From Spirochaetota bacterium (GTDB lineage Bacteria > Spirochaetota > Spirochaetia > Treponematales > UBA12059), in contig JAHIWG010000031.1 in the NCBI GenBank assembly GCA_018816345.1, positions 1-43,403 on the forward strand: a stretch of DNA of 43,403 nucleotides, read 5' to 3'. The notes under the pieces were generated by a model that made no database searches, was not told the DNA's origin, and saw only the letters and a program-made list of their open reading frames with translations. The translations under genes were made by a program, and so were the position numbers. Positions 6,050 through 13,990 of this stretch are shown in pieces. Position 1 is the stretch's first letter; each line of letters begins with the position of its first letter.

Positions 6050-6172
6050 TTCGAGCGCTGGTAGCCAGGCCCTACGCTAGCGCCCGCCGCCTAACTCCGC
6101 CAGGTCCGGAAGGAAGCAACGGTAAGCGGAGGGGCGTTGTGCCGTAGTCAGCCTGGCTACGAGCGCTCGAGG
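6049..6172 (+). ncRNA. ffs: Signal recognition particle RNA (4.5S type)
   Basis: A roughly 124-nt hairpin RNA. The ends pair over about 22 bp (6049-6070 with 6151-6172, few mismatches), and the apical part has the conserved Ffh-binding sequence GTCCGGAAGGAAGCA (around 6104-6118) followed by the matching GCGGAG side. A short T run follows the 3' end. The RNA binds Ffh in co-translational targeting. The order tRNA-Ser, SRP RNA, dnaX, ybaB, recR is also known in Bacillus. I see no clear promoter immediately upstream, where the sequence is the repeat, so it may be transcribed with tRNA-Ser(GGA). Confidence 0.93.
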
Positions 6173-6186
6173 TTTTCTTAGTAGTC

Positions 6187-6215
6187 TTGCCTCGCGCAAT
6201 CCTCCGTGCTATCCT
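6187..6215 (+). promoter_or_regulatory. Promoter of dnaX, leaderless geometry
   Basis: TTGCCT (6187-6192), 17-bp spacer, TATCCT (6210-6215), then 7 nt to ATG 6223. The TTG that could be taken as an upstream start codon at 6187 is the -35 box. Confidence 0.65.
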
Positions 6216-6222
6216 GCCCGGC

Positions 6223-8031
6223 ATGCCCTACGAGATAACAGCCACGCGCAAGCGCCCCCAGACATTCGACGATCTGGCAGGGCAGGACTTCGTGTCCACG
6301 ACGCTCCGAGCATCGATTGCGAGCGGCCGGATAGCCCACGCCTACCTGTTCTCGGGCCCTCGCGGCTGCGGTAAGACGAGTACGGCGAGGATCCTAGCCA
6401 GGTCGCTCAACTGCGAGCGCGGGCCTACCGATAAGCCCTGCGGCGTCTGCGACTCGTGCGTCTCGATAGCCCGGGGCTCGTCCCTCGACGTGATCGAGAT
6501 AGACGGAGCCTCTAATACGTCCGTCGAGAACGTCAGGCAAATCAAGGACGAGGTGCTGTTCCCCCCTAACTCGTCCAAGTACAAGATATATATAATCGAC
6601 GAAGTGCATATGCTCTCGAATAGCGCCTTCAACGCGCTCCTTAAGACTATAGAGGAGCCGCCGCCCTATATCGTCTTCATGTTCGCGACGACGGAGCTGC
6701 ACAAGGTCCCGGCTACCATCAAGAGCAGGTGCCAGCAGTTCAACTTCAGGCTGTTCGCGCTCGACGTGATCCGCGATCTCCTGCGGAGCGCCGCGGCCGA
6801 CCTCGGCATAGAGGCTGACGACGACGCGCTCCTGTGGATAGCCCGCGAGGCTACGGGGTCGATGCGCGACGCCTATACGCTCTTCGACCAGGTGGCCTCG
6901 TTCTCCGAGGGGCGCATCACCGCGGCGAAGATACGGGATAAGCTTGGCCTGGTCGGCAGCGAGCGGATGGGCGCGCTCATGGGCCTCTGCGTGGCCGGGG
7001 ACAGGAAAGGCGCGCTGGAGACGCTGGACGCTATCCTGGGTTCCGGGGTCTCCGTGGAGCAGTTCGCCTCGGACGCCGTGTCGTACGCCCGCTCGCTCCT
7101 CTTCATAGCGAGCGGCGTGGAGAAGGAGGCCTTGTTGGGCGCGGCTCTCTCGTCATTCCCGCCCGAGCTCGTCTCGGGCCTCGACGCGCCTAGGCTTGAG
7201 CGTATGATAGCCGGACTCTTCGACCTGTACCGGGATATGCGCTATAGCGTCAATCCGCGATGGGAACTGGAGCTAGCCGTCTCAAGGCTGTGCGCCATAC
7301 GCGATTACGTGTCCCCCGCGGAGCTCTCGAGGACCATACGGGCTATGAAGTCCGCCATCGCGGACGGGCGAGCCCCTGGCGCAGCTTCCGTCGGGGCCGC
7401 TCTGAGGCAGGCCTCCGGGGAGGTTCCCTCGAGCCAGGCGGAACGGCCCGAGCCCGTCGTCTCGCGAGAAGGCGTCGGGACGGGAGCCGGGATGGCCGCC
7501 GCTATGGGCGCGGCTGGCGAGGCCGAGCCCGCCTCGGAGCCCGCCGTTCCCGCGGGCGAGACCGCGCGGGCCATAGCCGCCGGCGTAGAGGGTCCCGACG
7601 AGCTAGACCTCTCGGCGCTCAGGTCCGCGGCGCTCGGGGCGGTCGGCAAGAACCGCGTCGTCCTGTCCACCTGCCTGGAGCGCTCGGGCCGATGGTCGAT
7701 AGAAGGCGAGAAGCTCGTCATTCCCTGCCAGAACGGGTACGACGCCGGCGCGGTGCTCGCCGACGCGGGGCTGCTGGCCAAGAAGATACTCGAGATATCC
7801 GGGCGGTCGCTGAGGATAGAGCCGAGGGCCGCCGAGGCGGCGCCTCGCCAGGCCCCCGCGCCCAAGAACGACGACGGGGACGATCCCGACGACGGGGACG
7901 ACGGGCCGGCCGACCCGGTCGGCATCGTCGAGAAGGTTTTCAGGGGCAGGCGCGTCGGAGAGGCTCGCCGAGCCGACGATCGAGCGGAATCCAGCGGCGG
8001 CTACGCCGCCGACGCTGAACGGAGCGAATAA
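6223..8031 (+). CDS. dnaX: DNA polymerase III subunits gamma and tau
   Basis: A 602-aa clamp-loader ATPase. After the typical N-terminus (ATRKRPQTFDDLAGQDFV) come the P-loop GPRGCGKTST, a zinc-binding module with CGVCDSC, EIDGASN, the Walker B/DExx sequence IIDEVHML, KTIEEPP and the sensor region ATTELHKVPATIKSRCQQF. The C-terminal part is Ala/Pro/Glu-rich followed by a small conserved domain (about residues 475-535) and an acidic tail, as expected for a tau extension. I did not find a clear A-rich frameshift site. The stop overlaps the ybaB start (TAATG), so the genes are coupled. Confidence 0.95.
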   Translation: MPYEITATRKRPQTFDDLAGQDFVSTTLRASIASGRIAHAYLFSGPRGCGKTSTARILARSLNCERGPTDKPCGVCDSCVSIARGSSLDVIEIDGASNTSVENVRQIKDEVLFPPNSSKYKIYIIDEVHMLSNSAFNALLKTIEEPPPYIVFMFATTELHKVPATIKSRCQQFNFRLFALDVIRDLLRSAAADLGIEADDDALLWIAREATGSMRDAYTLFDQVASFSEGRITAAKIRDKLGLVGSERMGALMGLCVAGDRKGALETLDAILGSGVSVEQFASDAVSYARSLLFIASGVEKEALLGAALSSFPPELVSGLDAPRLERMIAGLFDLYRDMRYSVNPRWELELAVSRLCAIRDYVSPAELSRTIRAMKSAIADGRAPGAASVGAALRQASGEVPSSQAERPEPVVSREGVGTGAGMAAAMGAAGEAEPASEPAVPAGETARAIAAGVEGPDELDLSALRSAALGAVGKNRVVLSTCLERSGRWSIEGEKLVIPCQNGYDAGAVLADAGLLAKKILEISGRSLRIEPRAAEAAPRQAPAPKNDDGDDPDDGDDGPADPVGIVEKVFRGRRVGEARRADDRAESSGGYAADAERSE

Positions 8032-8345
8032 TGGACTTGAACGACGTGATGAAGATGCTGAAGGATCCCCAGGCGTTGCAGAAGCAGGCGTTGGAGGCTC
8101 AGGCGAGGATGGCCTCATTGAGCGCCGTGGGCTCGGCGGGCGGCGGCATGGTCAAGATGACGCTGAACGGGGCCATGGACCTGTTGAGCGTCGAGATAGC
8201 GCCCGAGGCGATAGATCCAAACGACCCCGCGATGCTCCAGGACTTGATCAAGGCCGCGCATAACGACGCCGCCTATCGCGTGAAGGAGGCCATGCAGGCC
8301 GACGTCGCGAGGTCGATGGGGTCGATTCCGGGGTTCAACGCTTGA
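8031..8345 (+). CDS. YbaB/EbfC family nucleoid-associated protein
   Basis: A 104-aa protein, the usual family size. It has an N-terminal helix (MKMLKDPQALQKQALEAQARM) and a central KMTLNGAMDLLSVEIAPEAIDPNDPAMLQDLIKAAHNDA segment typical of YbaB/EbfC. Family members form dimers that bind DNA and affect nucleoid structure. Its place between dnaX and recR is the standard one, with a 1-nt overlap upstream and a 4-nt overlap (TTGA) downstream. Confidence 0.93.
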   Translation: MDLNDVMKMLKDPQALQKQALEAQARMASLSAVGSAGGGMVKMTLNGAMDLLSVEIAPEAIDPNDPAMLQDLIKAAHNDAAYRVKEAMQADVARSMGSIPGFNA

Positions 8346-8929
8346 AGGCGCTCGAGGAGCTCGTCGGCATCCTCTCGCGGCTACCCGGGATAGGCCGGAA
8401 GAGCGCCGCGCGGATAGCCTTCCATATCCTCAAGTCCGACGACCAATACGTCGCCCTGCTCTCGGAGCGCATCGGCGCGCTGAAGGACAGGGTGAGGTTC
8501 TGCTCGATCTGCGGTTCCTATACCGAGGACGAGCCCTGCGACGTCTGCAGCTCGCCCGTGCGCGACCGAGGCCTGATCTGCGTCGTGGAACAGGCCCAGG
8601 ACGTGCTTACCATCGAGGCTTCAAGGGAGTATCGCGGGCTGTACCACGTCCTGGGCGCCCTCATATCGCCCCTGGACGGCATCGGCCCCGAAGCGCTGAG
8701 GCTGGACCGGCTCGTCGCGAGGGTGAGCGACCTGGGAGCGGCCGAGGTGGTCATAGCCACCAACCCGACGGTCGAGGGCGATACCACCGCCTTGTACGTG
8801 AAGAAGGTCCTTGAAGGAACCGGCGCCCGTGTCACGAGGCTCGCGACGGGGATTCCAGTGGGCGGAGACCTCGAGTACGCTGACAAGCTGACCTTGGCCC
8901 GATCGTTCCGCGGCCGCGTGGCCCTCTAG
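8342..8929 (+). CDS. recR: Recombination mediator protein RecR
   Basis: A 195-aa partner of RecO/RecF in loading RecA at gaps. It has an N-terminal helix-hairpin-helix (LPGIGRKSAARIAFHIL), a zinc finger CSICGSYTEDEPCDVC, a Toprim domain (ICVVEQAQDVLTIEASREYRGLYHVLGALISPLDGIGP) and the C-terminal ATNPTVEGDTTALYV and TRLATGIPVGGDLEYADKLTL segments. It starts with TTG overlapping the ybaB stop. Its TAG stop shares the palindrome CTAG (8926-8929) with the stop of the convergent gene. Confidence 0.95.
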   Translation: MKALEELVGILSRLPGIGRKSAARIAFHILKSDDQYVALLSERIGALKDRVRFCSICGSYTEDEPCDVCSSPVRDRGLICVVEQAQDVLTIEASREYRGLYHVLGALISPLDGIGPEALRLDRLVARVSDLGAAEVVIATNPTVEGDTTALYVKKVLEGTGARVTRLATGIPVGGDLEYADKLTLARSFRGRVAL

Positions 8930-10518
8930 GCCTCGATCTTCCTATAGCAGGCCTCGATGATGCCGTCGAGGCTCTCGAGCTCGAAGCCCAGCTCCCGCAC
9001 TGTGGACCTATGCTCGGACGTGGACCAGTCCATGTACGCGTTGGCGTAATTGCGCTCCATGAAGTCGTATACGACGTTCTCGGCCCGGTTGGGATCGTCG
9101 CGGAATACTCCGCCGTGCTTCACCCGGTTCTTTTGCAGCTCGGCCCTGATATGGGCCCTGACCCTCGACAGGAATATCTCTTTATAGACGTCGTAGGCCC
9201 TTCCCGAGAGGCGCTTGATCCTGTCGCTGATCGATCCGGCGGCGCGCAGCTCCGGAACGCGCTCCTCGCGCCGTTTATCCTTACGCGTCTCGTAGGCTAG
9301 CGGCGAGGACTTCGGCGCTAGCGATAGCCGCCGCGGGCCCGGTCCCGATCCATCCCGGGGCTTAGGCTTCGCCGTCGCGGGTCTAGCCGGCGTAATCGGA
9401 GCGGCGGCGCGCCTAGGCGAGGGCGCGCGTCTAGGCGAAGGCGCGCGGGTAGGCTCAGGCGCGCTCGCGGGCGTGCGAGCCTGAGCTGGTCGCGCCGCCT
9501 CGGAGACTGCCTGAGCGGCCACGGCCCGCGCTGAGGCCGCCTGCGCCGAGGCGGCCTGCGAGACCTGGCCGTATAGGCCGGCCTTGATCCTGCGCCACGC
9601 GACCTGCATGTAGATATCGCCTTGCACCGTATAGCTGTAGCGCGTCGCGATGGTCGTACCTACCATCGTCAGTATATCGTCGTCCTGGTACCTCTTGGCG
9701 CGCCCGGTCTTGATGGCCTTGAGCACCTCGTAGTTCTTCGTCCCGTACTTCTTCGAATAGAGCCAGACGATGCGCTCGAAGGCGGGGTCGTCGGCGCGTA
9801 GCCAGTACTTGTGGCAGTACGCCAGGACGATGTCCTCGTCGCGCTCTATCCCCGCGGGTATCTCGATGCGCCTGACGTCGGATTCGTCGAATTCTATCTT
9901 GGCGAGGTCGAAGAAATTCTTCTTCTCGTCCTCCCGCGCCCGGCGGCTCTTGGACTCCTCCTCGGCCAGGCTGGCCGCTATGAAGTCGGCGGGCGCGTCC
10001 TCGTCTATGGACGCCTGGTCGTAGAATTCGCTGAGGAGGAAGGCGGCGCGCTCAGTCTCCGCCTTGCGGTGGCCGAGCAGCTTGGCGTAGTCGGCGTAGG
10101 TCCAGGCCATGCGGCGGGCCTCGTCGGAGTCGTCGGGAAGGAGCCGGGCGACGCGCTCGACGGCCTTGAGCACGGCGTAGGTATCCCTCATCGGCACGCC
10201 GGAGAGGGGCGCCACCACGGCGTCTATATTAGCCTTGAGCCTATCGACTATCTCGTCGGCGCGCTCGTGGAGGAGCCCGCGGAGGAAGTCCGGGAAGGCG
10301 GGGGACCTGGTCCTGTAGAGCTTGAGGAGGACTATGCGCTTCTCGTCGTCGGGATACCTCGGCCTGAGGCGCGACCTATAGATAGCCAGGGCGTCGAGCA
10401 TCCTGCCGGCTGCCCGTAGGTCGAAGTAGCGTTCTATGTCCGGGTCGCCCCCGTATCGGAGCTCCGGGAAGACGCGCTCGAGTATGGCCTCGCGGACGTC
10501 GCTGGATCTGGCTTCCAT
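8926..10518 (-). CDS. Large protein of unknown function with Ala/Pro-rich linker
   Basis: I do not recognise this 530-aa protein. Residues 1-310 are charged and helical, rich in Arg, Asp and Glu, without signal peptide or membrane segments. Residues about 315-415 form an Ala/Pro/Ser/Arg-rich linker with the repeat PSPRRA. The C-terminal domain of about 110 residues (from SISDRIKRLSGRAYDVYKE) is again helical. The layout (two globular parts and a flexible basic linker) suggests a scaffold or nucleic-acid-associated role, but that is a guess. The start is fixed by a strong promoter whose -10 lies 9 nt upstream. Its stop overlaps that of recR. Confidence 0.7.
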   Translation of the reverse strand: MEARSSDVREAILERVFPELRYGGDPDIERYFDLRAAGRMLDALAIYRSRLRPRYPDDEKRIVLLKLYRTRSPAFPDFLRGLLHERADEIVDRLKANIDAVVAPLSGVPMRDTYAVLKAVERVARLLPDDSDEARRMAWTYADYAKLLGHRKAETERAAFLLSEFYDQASIDEDAPADFIAASLAEEESKSRRAREDEKKNFFDLAKIEFDESDVRRIEIPAGIERDEDIVLAYCHKYWLRADDPAFERIVWLYSKKYGTKNYEVLKAIKTGRAKRYQDDDILTMVGTTIATRYSYTVQGDIYMQVAWRRIKAGLYGQVSQAASAQAASARAVAAQAVSEAARPAQARTPASAPEPTRAPSPRRAPSPRRAAAPITPARPATAKPKPRDGSGPGPRRLSLAPKSSPLAYETRKDKRREERVPELRAAGSISDRIKRLSGRAYDVYKEIFLSRVRAHIRAELQKNRVKHGGVFRDDPNRAENVVYDFMERNYANAYMDWSTSEHRSTVRELGFELESLDGIIEACYRKIEA

Positions 10519-10527
10519 TGCGTCGGC

Positions 10528-10556
10528 ATTATATGCGCGCCGTTGCCGCGATTCAA
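10528..10556 (-). promoter_or_regulatory. Promoter of the 530-aa gene, near-leaderless
   Basis: On the minus strand TTGAAT (plus 10551-10556), 17-bp spacer, consensus TATAAT (plus 10528-10533), then 9 nt to the ATG at 10518. Predicted leader 0-3 nt. Confidence 0.75.
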
Positions 10557-10566
10557 GCCGGGGGAT

Positions 10567-10600
10567 AAAAGGAGGGACCGCCCTCCAGGAGGGCGGTCCC
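10567..10600 (-). terminator. Rho-independent terminator of flaB
   Basis: An almost perfect palindrome (10574-10586 with 10588-10600, up to 13 bp) is followed on the minus strand by TCCTTTTATCC. It lies 24 bp beyond the flaB stop. Confidence 0.85.
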
Positions 10601-10623
10601 CGTCACGTCCGCGCGGCCACGGC

Positions 10624-11484
10624 CTACTGGAGGAGCTGAAGGACCTGCTGGGTCTTCTGGTTGGCCTGGGCGAGCATGGCGTTGCCGGCCTGCGAGAGGA
10701 TCTGGTTCTTGGTGAACTCGACCATCTCCGTGGCCATATCCGCGTCGCGGATGCGGCTCTCGGCGGCTTGGAGGTTCTCCGCGCCGATGTCGATGCCGCG
10801 AACCGCGTGCTCGAGCCTGTTCTGGTAGGCTCCCAGGTCTGCGCGCTGCTTGTTTACCTGCTTGAGGGCCGCGTCGAGCGTCCCGATGGACCTGTTGGCA
10901 TTGTCCGGGCTGGCCAATGACAGGACGGTATCGTCTCCGACGTTCTTTACGCCGAGGGCCTTGGCGGTCATCGTGCCTATGTAGACGCGTTCCCGCTGGT
11001 CCATGTTGGCGCCGATGTGGAACCACATCGAGCCGGTGACGATATTCTCGCCGCCTTCGCGGGCGAAACGTCCGGTGAGGACGTTCATGCCGTTGAACTG
11101 GGCGTGGCTCGCGATGCGGTCTATCTCATCGACGAGCTGGGAGACTTCCACCTGGATCTGCATGCGGTCCTCGGCGGTATAGATGCCGTTGGAGGACTGC
11201 ACAGCGAGCTCGCGGAGGCGCTGGATTATGTCCTGCGTCTCCTGGAGGTAGCCTTCCGTGCTCTGGATGAACGAGATGCCGTTGGCCGCGTTCTTGGAGG
11301 CCTGGTTCAAGCCCCTGATCTGCGACCGCATCTTCTCCGATACCGCGAGTCCGGAAGCGTCGTCGCCGGCGCGGTTGATCCGCAGTCCGGAGGCGAGCTT
11401 CTCCATATTCTTCTCGACGCTGCCGTTCGTGACCCCTAGAGAGCGATTGGCGAACATCGCACTAAGGTTGTGATTGATGATCAT
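10624..11484 (-). CDS. flaB: Periplasmic flagellin core protein FlaB
   Basis: A 286-aa core flagellin of the periplasmic filament. It begins [17 protein letters not shown] and ends [25 protein letters not shown], with conserved D0/D1 helices ([32 protein letters not shown]) and a short central region, the typical size and form of spirochaete FlaB. There is no signal peptide, as expected for flagellins exported by the type III apparatus. A strong AAGGAGAT site precedes the ATG. Transcription is probably from the sigma-28 promoter at 11680-11706. This gene is the best taxonomic marker in the window. Confidence 0.96.
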   Translation of the reverse strand: MIINHNLSAMFANRSLGVTNGSVEKNMEKLASGLRINRAGDDASGLAVSEKMRSQIRGLNQASKNAANGISFIQSTEGYLQETQDIIQRLRELAVQSSNGIYTAEDRMQIQVEVSQLVDEIDRIASHAQFNGMNVLTGRFAREGGENIVTGSMWFHIGANMDQRERVYIGTMTAKALGVKNVGDDTVLSLASPDNANRSIGTLDAALKQVNKQRADLGAYQNRLEHAVRGIDIGAENLQAAESRIRDADMATEMVEFTKNQILSQAGNAMLAQANQKTQQVLQLLQ

Positions 11485-11672
11485 AACCTGATCTCCTTTC
11501 CATAGAAGCGACGGCCTACGGCCGCCTCGGCATCCTTGCCGAAATGCATGTGACGATATCTCCGGTACGCTGCTCCGGGCCGCACCCGTGAACGTGAACC
11601 GAATAGTCTCGCCCGGGAACGGCGTTCGGCGATCGCGCGTTCGCTTCGCATCCGTCCCCCGGCGGGCCTACA
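11485..11672 (-). other. Long structured leader of flaB
   Basis: About 188 nt separate the predicted sigma-28 start from the flaB ATG. On this stretch I see small hairpins, including GGCC-TAC-GGCC near 11519-11530 and TCGGCA/TGCCGA near 11527-11542, and several GGA triplets, two of them at the Shine-Dalgarno region. CsrA-type control of flagellin leaders is known in other bacteria; whether it applies here is untested. No believable small protein is encoded. Confidence 0.45.
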
Positions 11673-11679
11673 CTAATAG

Positions 11680-11706
11680 CTATCGGCGTACGGCGCGCGG
11701 GCTTTA
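11680..11706 (-). promoter_or_regulatory. Sigma-28 (FliA) promoter of flaB
   Basis: Minus strand TAAA (plus 11703-11706), exactly 15 nt, then GCCGATAG (plus 11680-11687). The flagellar sigma-28 consensus is TAAA-N15-GCCGATAA, so only the last base differs. Confidence 0.85.
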
Positions 11707-11777
11707 GCGCGTAATGAGCGTTACGCGGGCAAGGCGCGGGGGCCCGCCGGCGCATAGCCGGCCCGGCCCGGTTTAGC

Positions 11778-11807
11778 TTGTCCGCGCGGCTAGCGACGTG
11801 CTAGACT
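11778..11807 (+). promoter_or_regulatory. Promoter of the DRTGG gene set
   Basis: TTGTCC (11778-11783), 18-bp spacer, TAGACT (11802-11807). Predicted start near 11814, leader about 32 nt with a G-rich ribosome-binding site before ATG 11846. It is divergent from the flaB promoter; a 6-bp inverted repeat GCGTAA/TTACGC lies between them near 11709-11726. Confidence 0.55.
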
Positions 11808-11845
11808 GGGGCGGGCGCCGATCCGGCGCCGATGGGGGGATCTGG

Positions 11846-12205
11846 ATGAAGGTTCGCGATATCGTCACCACGCTCGACGGGGTCCTGCTTACCGGCGAGG
11901 GCTTGCTCGACGTTGATATCCAAGCCGCGTGCGGGGCGGACCTCATGAGCGACGTCATGGCCTTCGTGAAGGAGAACGTCGTCCTCCTCACCGGGCTCGT
12001 GAACCCGCAGTCCATTCGCACCGCGGACCTTATGGATATCCGCGTCGTGGTCTACGTCAGGGGCAAGACGCCGCCCAAGGACATGGTCGCCGAGGCGGAG
12101 CGGAACGGCATGGCCGTCATCGCCACGAGATACTCGATGTTCCTGGCCTGCGGCCGTCTCTACGAGGCCGGCCTCCGCGGCGGCGGGACGCGCGAGCCGC
12201 GATAG
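11846..12205 (+). CDS. DRTGG-domain protein
   Basis: A 119-aa soluble protein resembling the DRTGG domain found beside FeFe-hydrogenase and phosphotransacetylase genes (KVRDIVTTLDGVLLTGEG at the N-terminus, DLMSDVMAFVKENVVLLTGLVNPQSIRTADLMDIRVVVYVRGK in the middle). The biochemical role of this domain is not established; it is thought to be regulatory or ligand-binding. It is the first gene of a three-gene set with an anti-sigma-like ATPase and an iron-sulfur protein. ATG 11846 is preferred to the upstream GTG/TTG codons because the promoter overlaps them. Confidence 0.8.
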   Translation: MKVRDIVTTLDGVLLTGEGLLDVDIQAACGADLMSDVMAFVKENVVLLTGLVNPQSIRTADLMDIRVVVYVRGKTPPKDMVAEAERNGMAVIATRYSMFLACGRLYEAGLRGGGTREPR

Positions 12206-12211
12206 GCCGGG

Positions 12212-12646
12212 ATGAAGCTCCGTTACGACGTGCCCGGCGACGATCTATCCCTCGCGGGCAAGGCGAGCGCCGAGGTCAAGCGCGCGCTCGGCCGGCTCGG
12301 GGTTGATCCCGGGGCCATCAAGCGCGCCGCCGTCTCGATGTACGAGGCGGAGATCAACATGGTCATACACGGCGGCGGGGGCGTGGCCACCGCGGAGCTG
12401 AGCCCCGAGCGAGTGGTCGTCGTCATGGAGGATTCCGGCCCCGGCATCCCCGACCTCGACCTGGCCATGCAGGAGGGCTACTCGACGGCCCCCGAGTGGA
12501 TACGCGAGATGGGCTTCGGGGCGGGCATGGGCCTGCCCAACATGAAGCGCAACGCCGACGAGCTCCGCATCGAGTCGGAGGTCGGCAGGGGAACGAAGGT
12601 CACCATCGTCGTCGCCTTCGGCGCCGCGGGGGGGGCCGAGGCTTGA
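12212..12646 (+). CDS. RsbW-like ATP-binding protein
   Basis: A 144-aa stand-alone GHKL ATPase domain of the anti-sigma/serine kinase type. An N-box-like sequence YEAEINMVIHGGGG, a G1-type motif VVMEDSGPGIPDLDLAMQEGYST and a G2-type motif GFGAGMGLPNMKRNADELRIES are visible. Proteins of this kind commonly sit between a DRTGG protein and a hydrogenase-like iron-sulfur protein. There is no sigma factor or anti-sigma antagonist adjacent. It begins 6 nt after the DRTGG gene and its stop overlaps the TTG of the next gene. Confidence 0.85.
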   Translation: MKLRYDVPGDDLSLAGKASAEVKRALGRLGVDPGAIKRAAVSMYEAEINMVIHGGGGVATAELSPERVVVVMEDSGPGIPDLDLAMQEGYSTAPEWIREMGFGAGMGLPNMKRNADELRIESEVGRGTKVTIVVAFGAAGGAEA

Positions 12647-13953
12647 ACGGCCCCAGCTTCCATTCCGTCACGCTCGATCCCGCCAAGTGCAAGGGCTGCA
12701 CGACGTGCATACGCTTCTGCCCTACCGAGGCCATCCGGGTCAGGAAGGGCAGGGCCTACATCATAGACGAGCGCTGCATCGATTGCGGCGAGTGCATTCG
12801 GACCTGCCCCAATAACGCTAAGAAAGCCGTCTCGGACCCGCTCTCGGCCATCGAGCGCTTCGCCGTGCGCGTGGCCCTGCCCGCCCCGACCCTGTACGGC
12901 CAGTTCGACGAGCGTTTCTCCGTCGACCGAATCCTCTGCGGGCTCCTGGACCTGGGCTTCACCGACGTCTTCGAGGTAGCCGAGGCCGCGGAGGCGGTGG
13001 CGAGCGAGACGGCCGGATGGATCGCCGCCGCCGGCGACGGCGGCCCGTGGATATCGTCGGCCTGCCCCGCCGTGGTCAAGCTCCTGCAGGTCAGGTTCCC
13101 TAGCCTCCTCGACAGGCTCGCTCCCGTGATCTCGCCGATGGAGGCCGCCGCCAGGATCGTCAAGGAGCGGCTGTATCCGGGGCGGGCCGACGTCGGCGTG
13201 TTCTTCATCTCCCCGTGCGCGGGCAAGGTGACGGTCTCCAGGGTCCCGCAGGGCTTGTCGGAGTCGGCCGTGGACGGCGTCATCTCCATCAAGGATATCT
13301 ATCTGCCCCTGCGGAACGCGCTGCCCGGCGTCGAGGAGCGGCCTATCGCCAGGGCGAGCGGACGAGGCGTGGCCTGGGCCCACATCGACGGCGAGAGCGA
13401 CGCCGTGGGCGTGCCGAGGGCTATAAGCGTGTCCGGTATCGCCGACGTCATCGGCGTCTTCGAGGCCTTGGAGAACGGCAAGCTGAAGGACGTCGCGTTC
13501 ATCGAGGCCCTGGCCTGCCCGGCGGGCTGCGTCGGCGGTCCGTTGACGGTGGAGAACCCCTATATCGCGCGAGCCAGGCTCAAGGCGCTGGAGCGTCGGT
13601 CCGGCGAGGGGACGGACCGGCGGAACCCCGTCGGCGAGATCCAGGGCGGGGCGCCCGGCATAGGGCTCGGGTTCGAGGAACCGGTGAAGGCGCGCTCGGG
13701 ACTGCGGCTGGCGCCCGATATGCTCAAGGCGATGATACTGCTCGAGGAGACCGAGCTGATAGGCGAGACCCTTCCCGGGCTCGATTGCGGCTCGTGCGGC
13801 GCGCCGACCTGCCGCGCCTTCGCCGAGGACGTCGCCAAGGGCGACGCGCTGATTACCGACTGCATTTTCAAGCTCAGGGAGAACGTGAGGAAGCTGGCCG
13901 AGGAGCTTATCAATATGGAGCGGCTGCAGCCGCCGGGGCTCGATAAGGACTGA
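12643..13953 (+). CDS. FeFe-hydrogenase-like iron-sulfur protein (HydS type, probably non-classical)
   Basis: A 436-aa protein. An N-terminal 2x[4Fe-4S] ferredoxin domain (CKGCTTCIRFCP, CIDCGECIRTCP) is followed by a domain related to the FeFe-hydrogenase large subunit. Its H-cluster-type cysteines are ISSACP, ISPCAGK and EALACPAGCVGGP, in the positions of the classical TSCCP, MPCxxK and MACPGGCxxGGG motifs but altered. Residues about 385-415 form a further cysteine cluster, DCGSCGAPTCRAFAEDVAKG. Such proteins are usually found in hydrogenase operons as sensory or electron-relay subunits. Here no NuoE/NuoF-like or classical HydA gene follows. The start is TTG 12643, overlapping the preceding stop. 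Confidence 0.8.
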   Translation: MNGPSFHSVTLDPAKCKGCTTCIRFCPTEAIRVRKGRAYIIDERCIDCGECIRTCPNNAKKAVSDPLSAIERFAVRVALPAPTLYGQFDERFSVDRILCGLLDLGFTDVFEVAEAAEAVASETAGWIAAAGDGGPWISSACPAVVKLLQVRFPSLLDRLAPVISPMEAAARIVKERLYPGRADVGVFFISPCAGKVTVSRVPQGLSESAVDGVISIKDIYLPLRNALPGVEERPIARASGRGVAWAHIDGESDAVGVPRAISVSGIADVIGVFEALENGKLKDVAFIEALACPAGCVGGPLTVENPYIARARLKALERRSGEGTDRRNPVGEIQGGAPGIGLGFEEPVKARSGLRLAPDMLKAMILLEETELIGETLPGLDCGSCGAPTCRAFAEDVAKGDALITDCIFKLRENVRKLAEELINMERLQPPGLDKD

Positions 13954-13990
13954 GCGGGAAATGGACCGGGCGGGCCGGGCTATCGAGGCC

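Noticed and set aside
6187-6222. TTG start of dnaX at 6187
   Set aside because: That TTG is the -35 box of the promoter; conserved sequence begins at ATG 6223.
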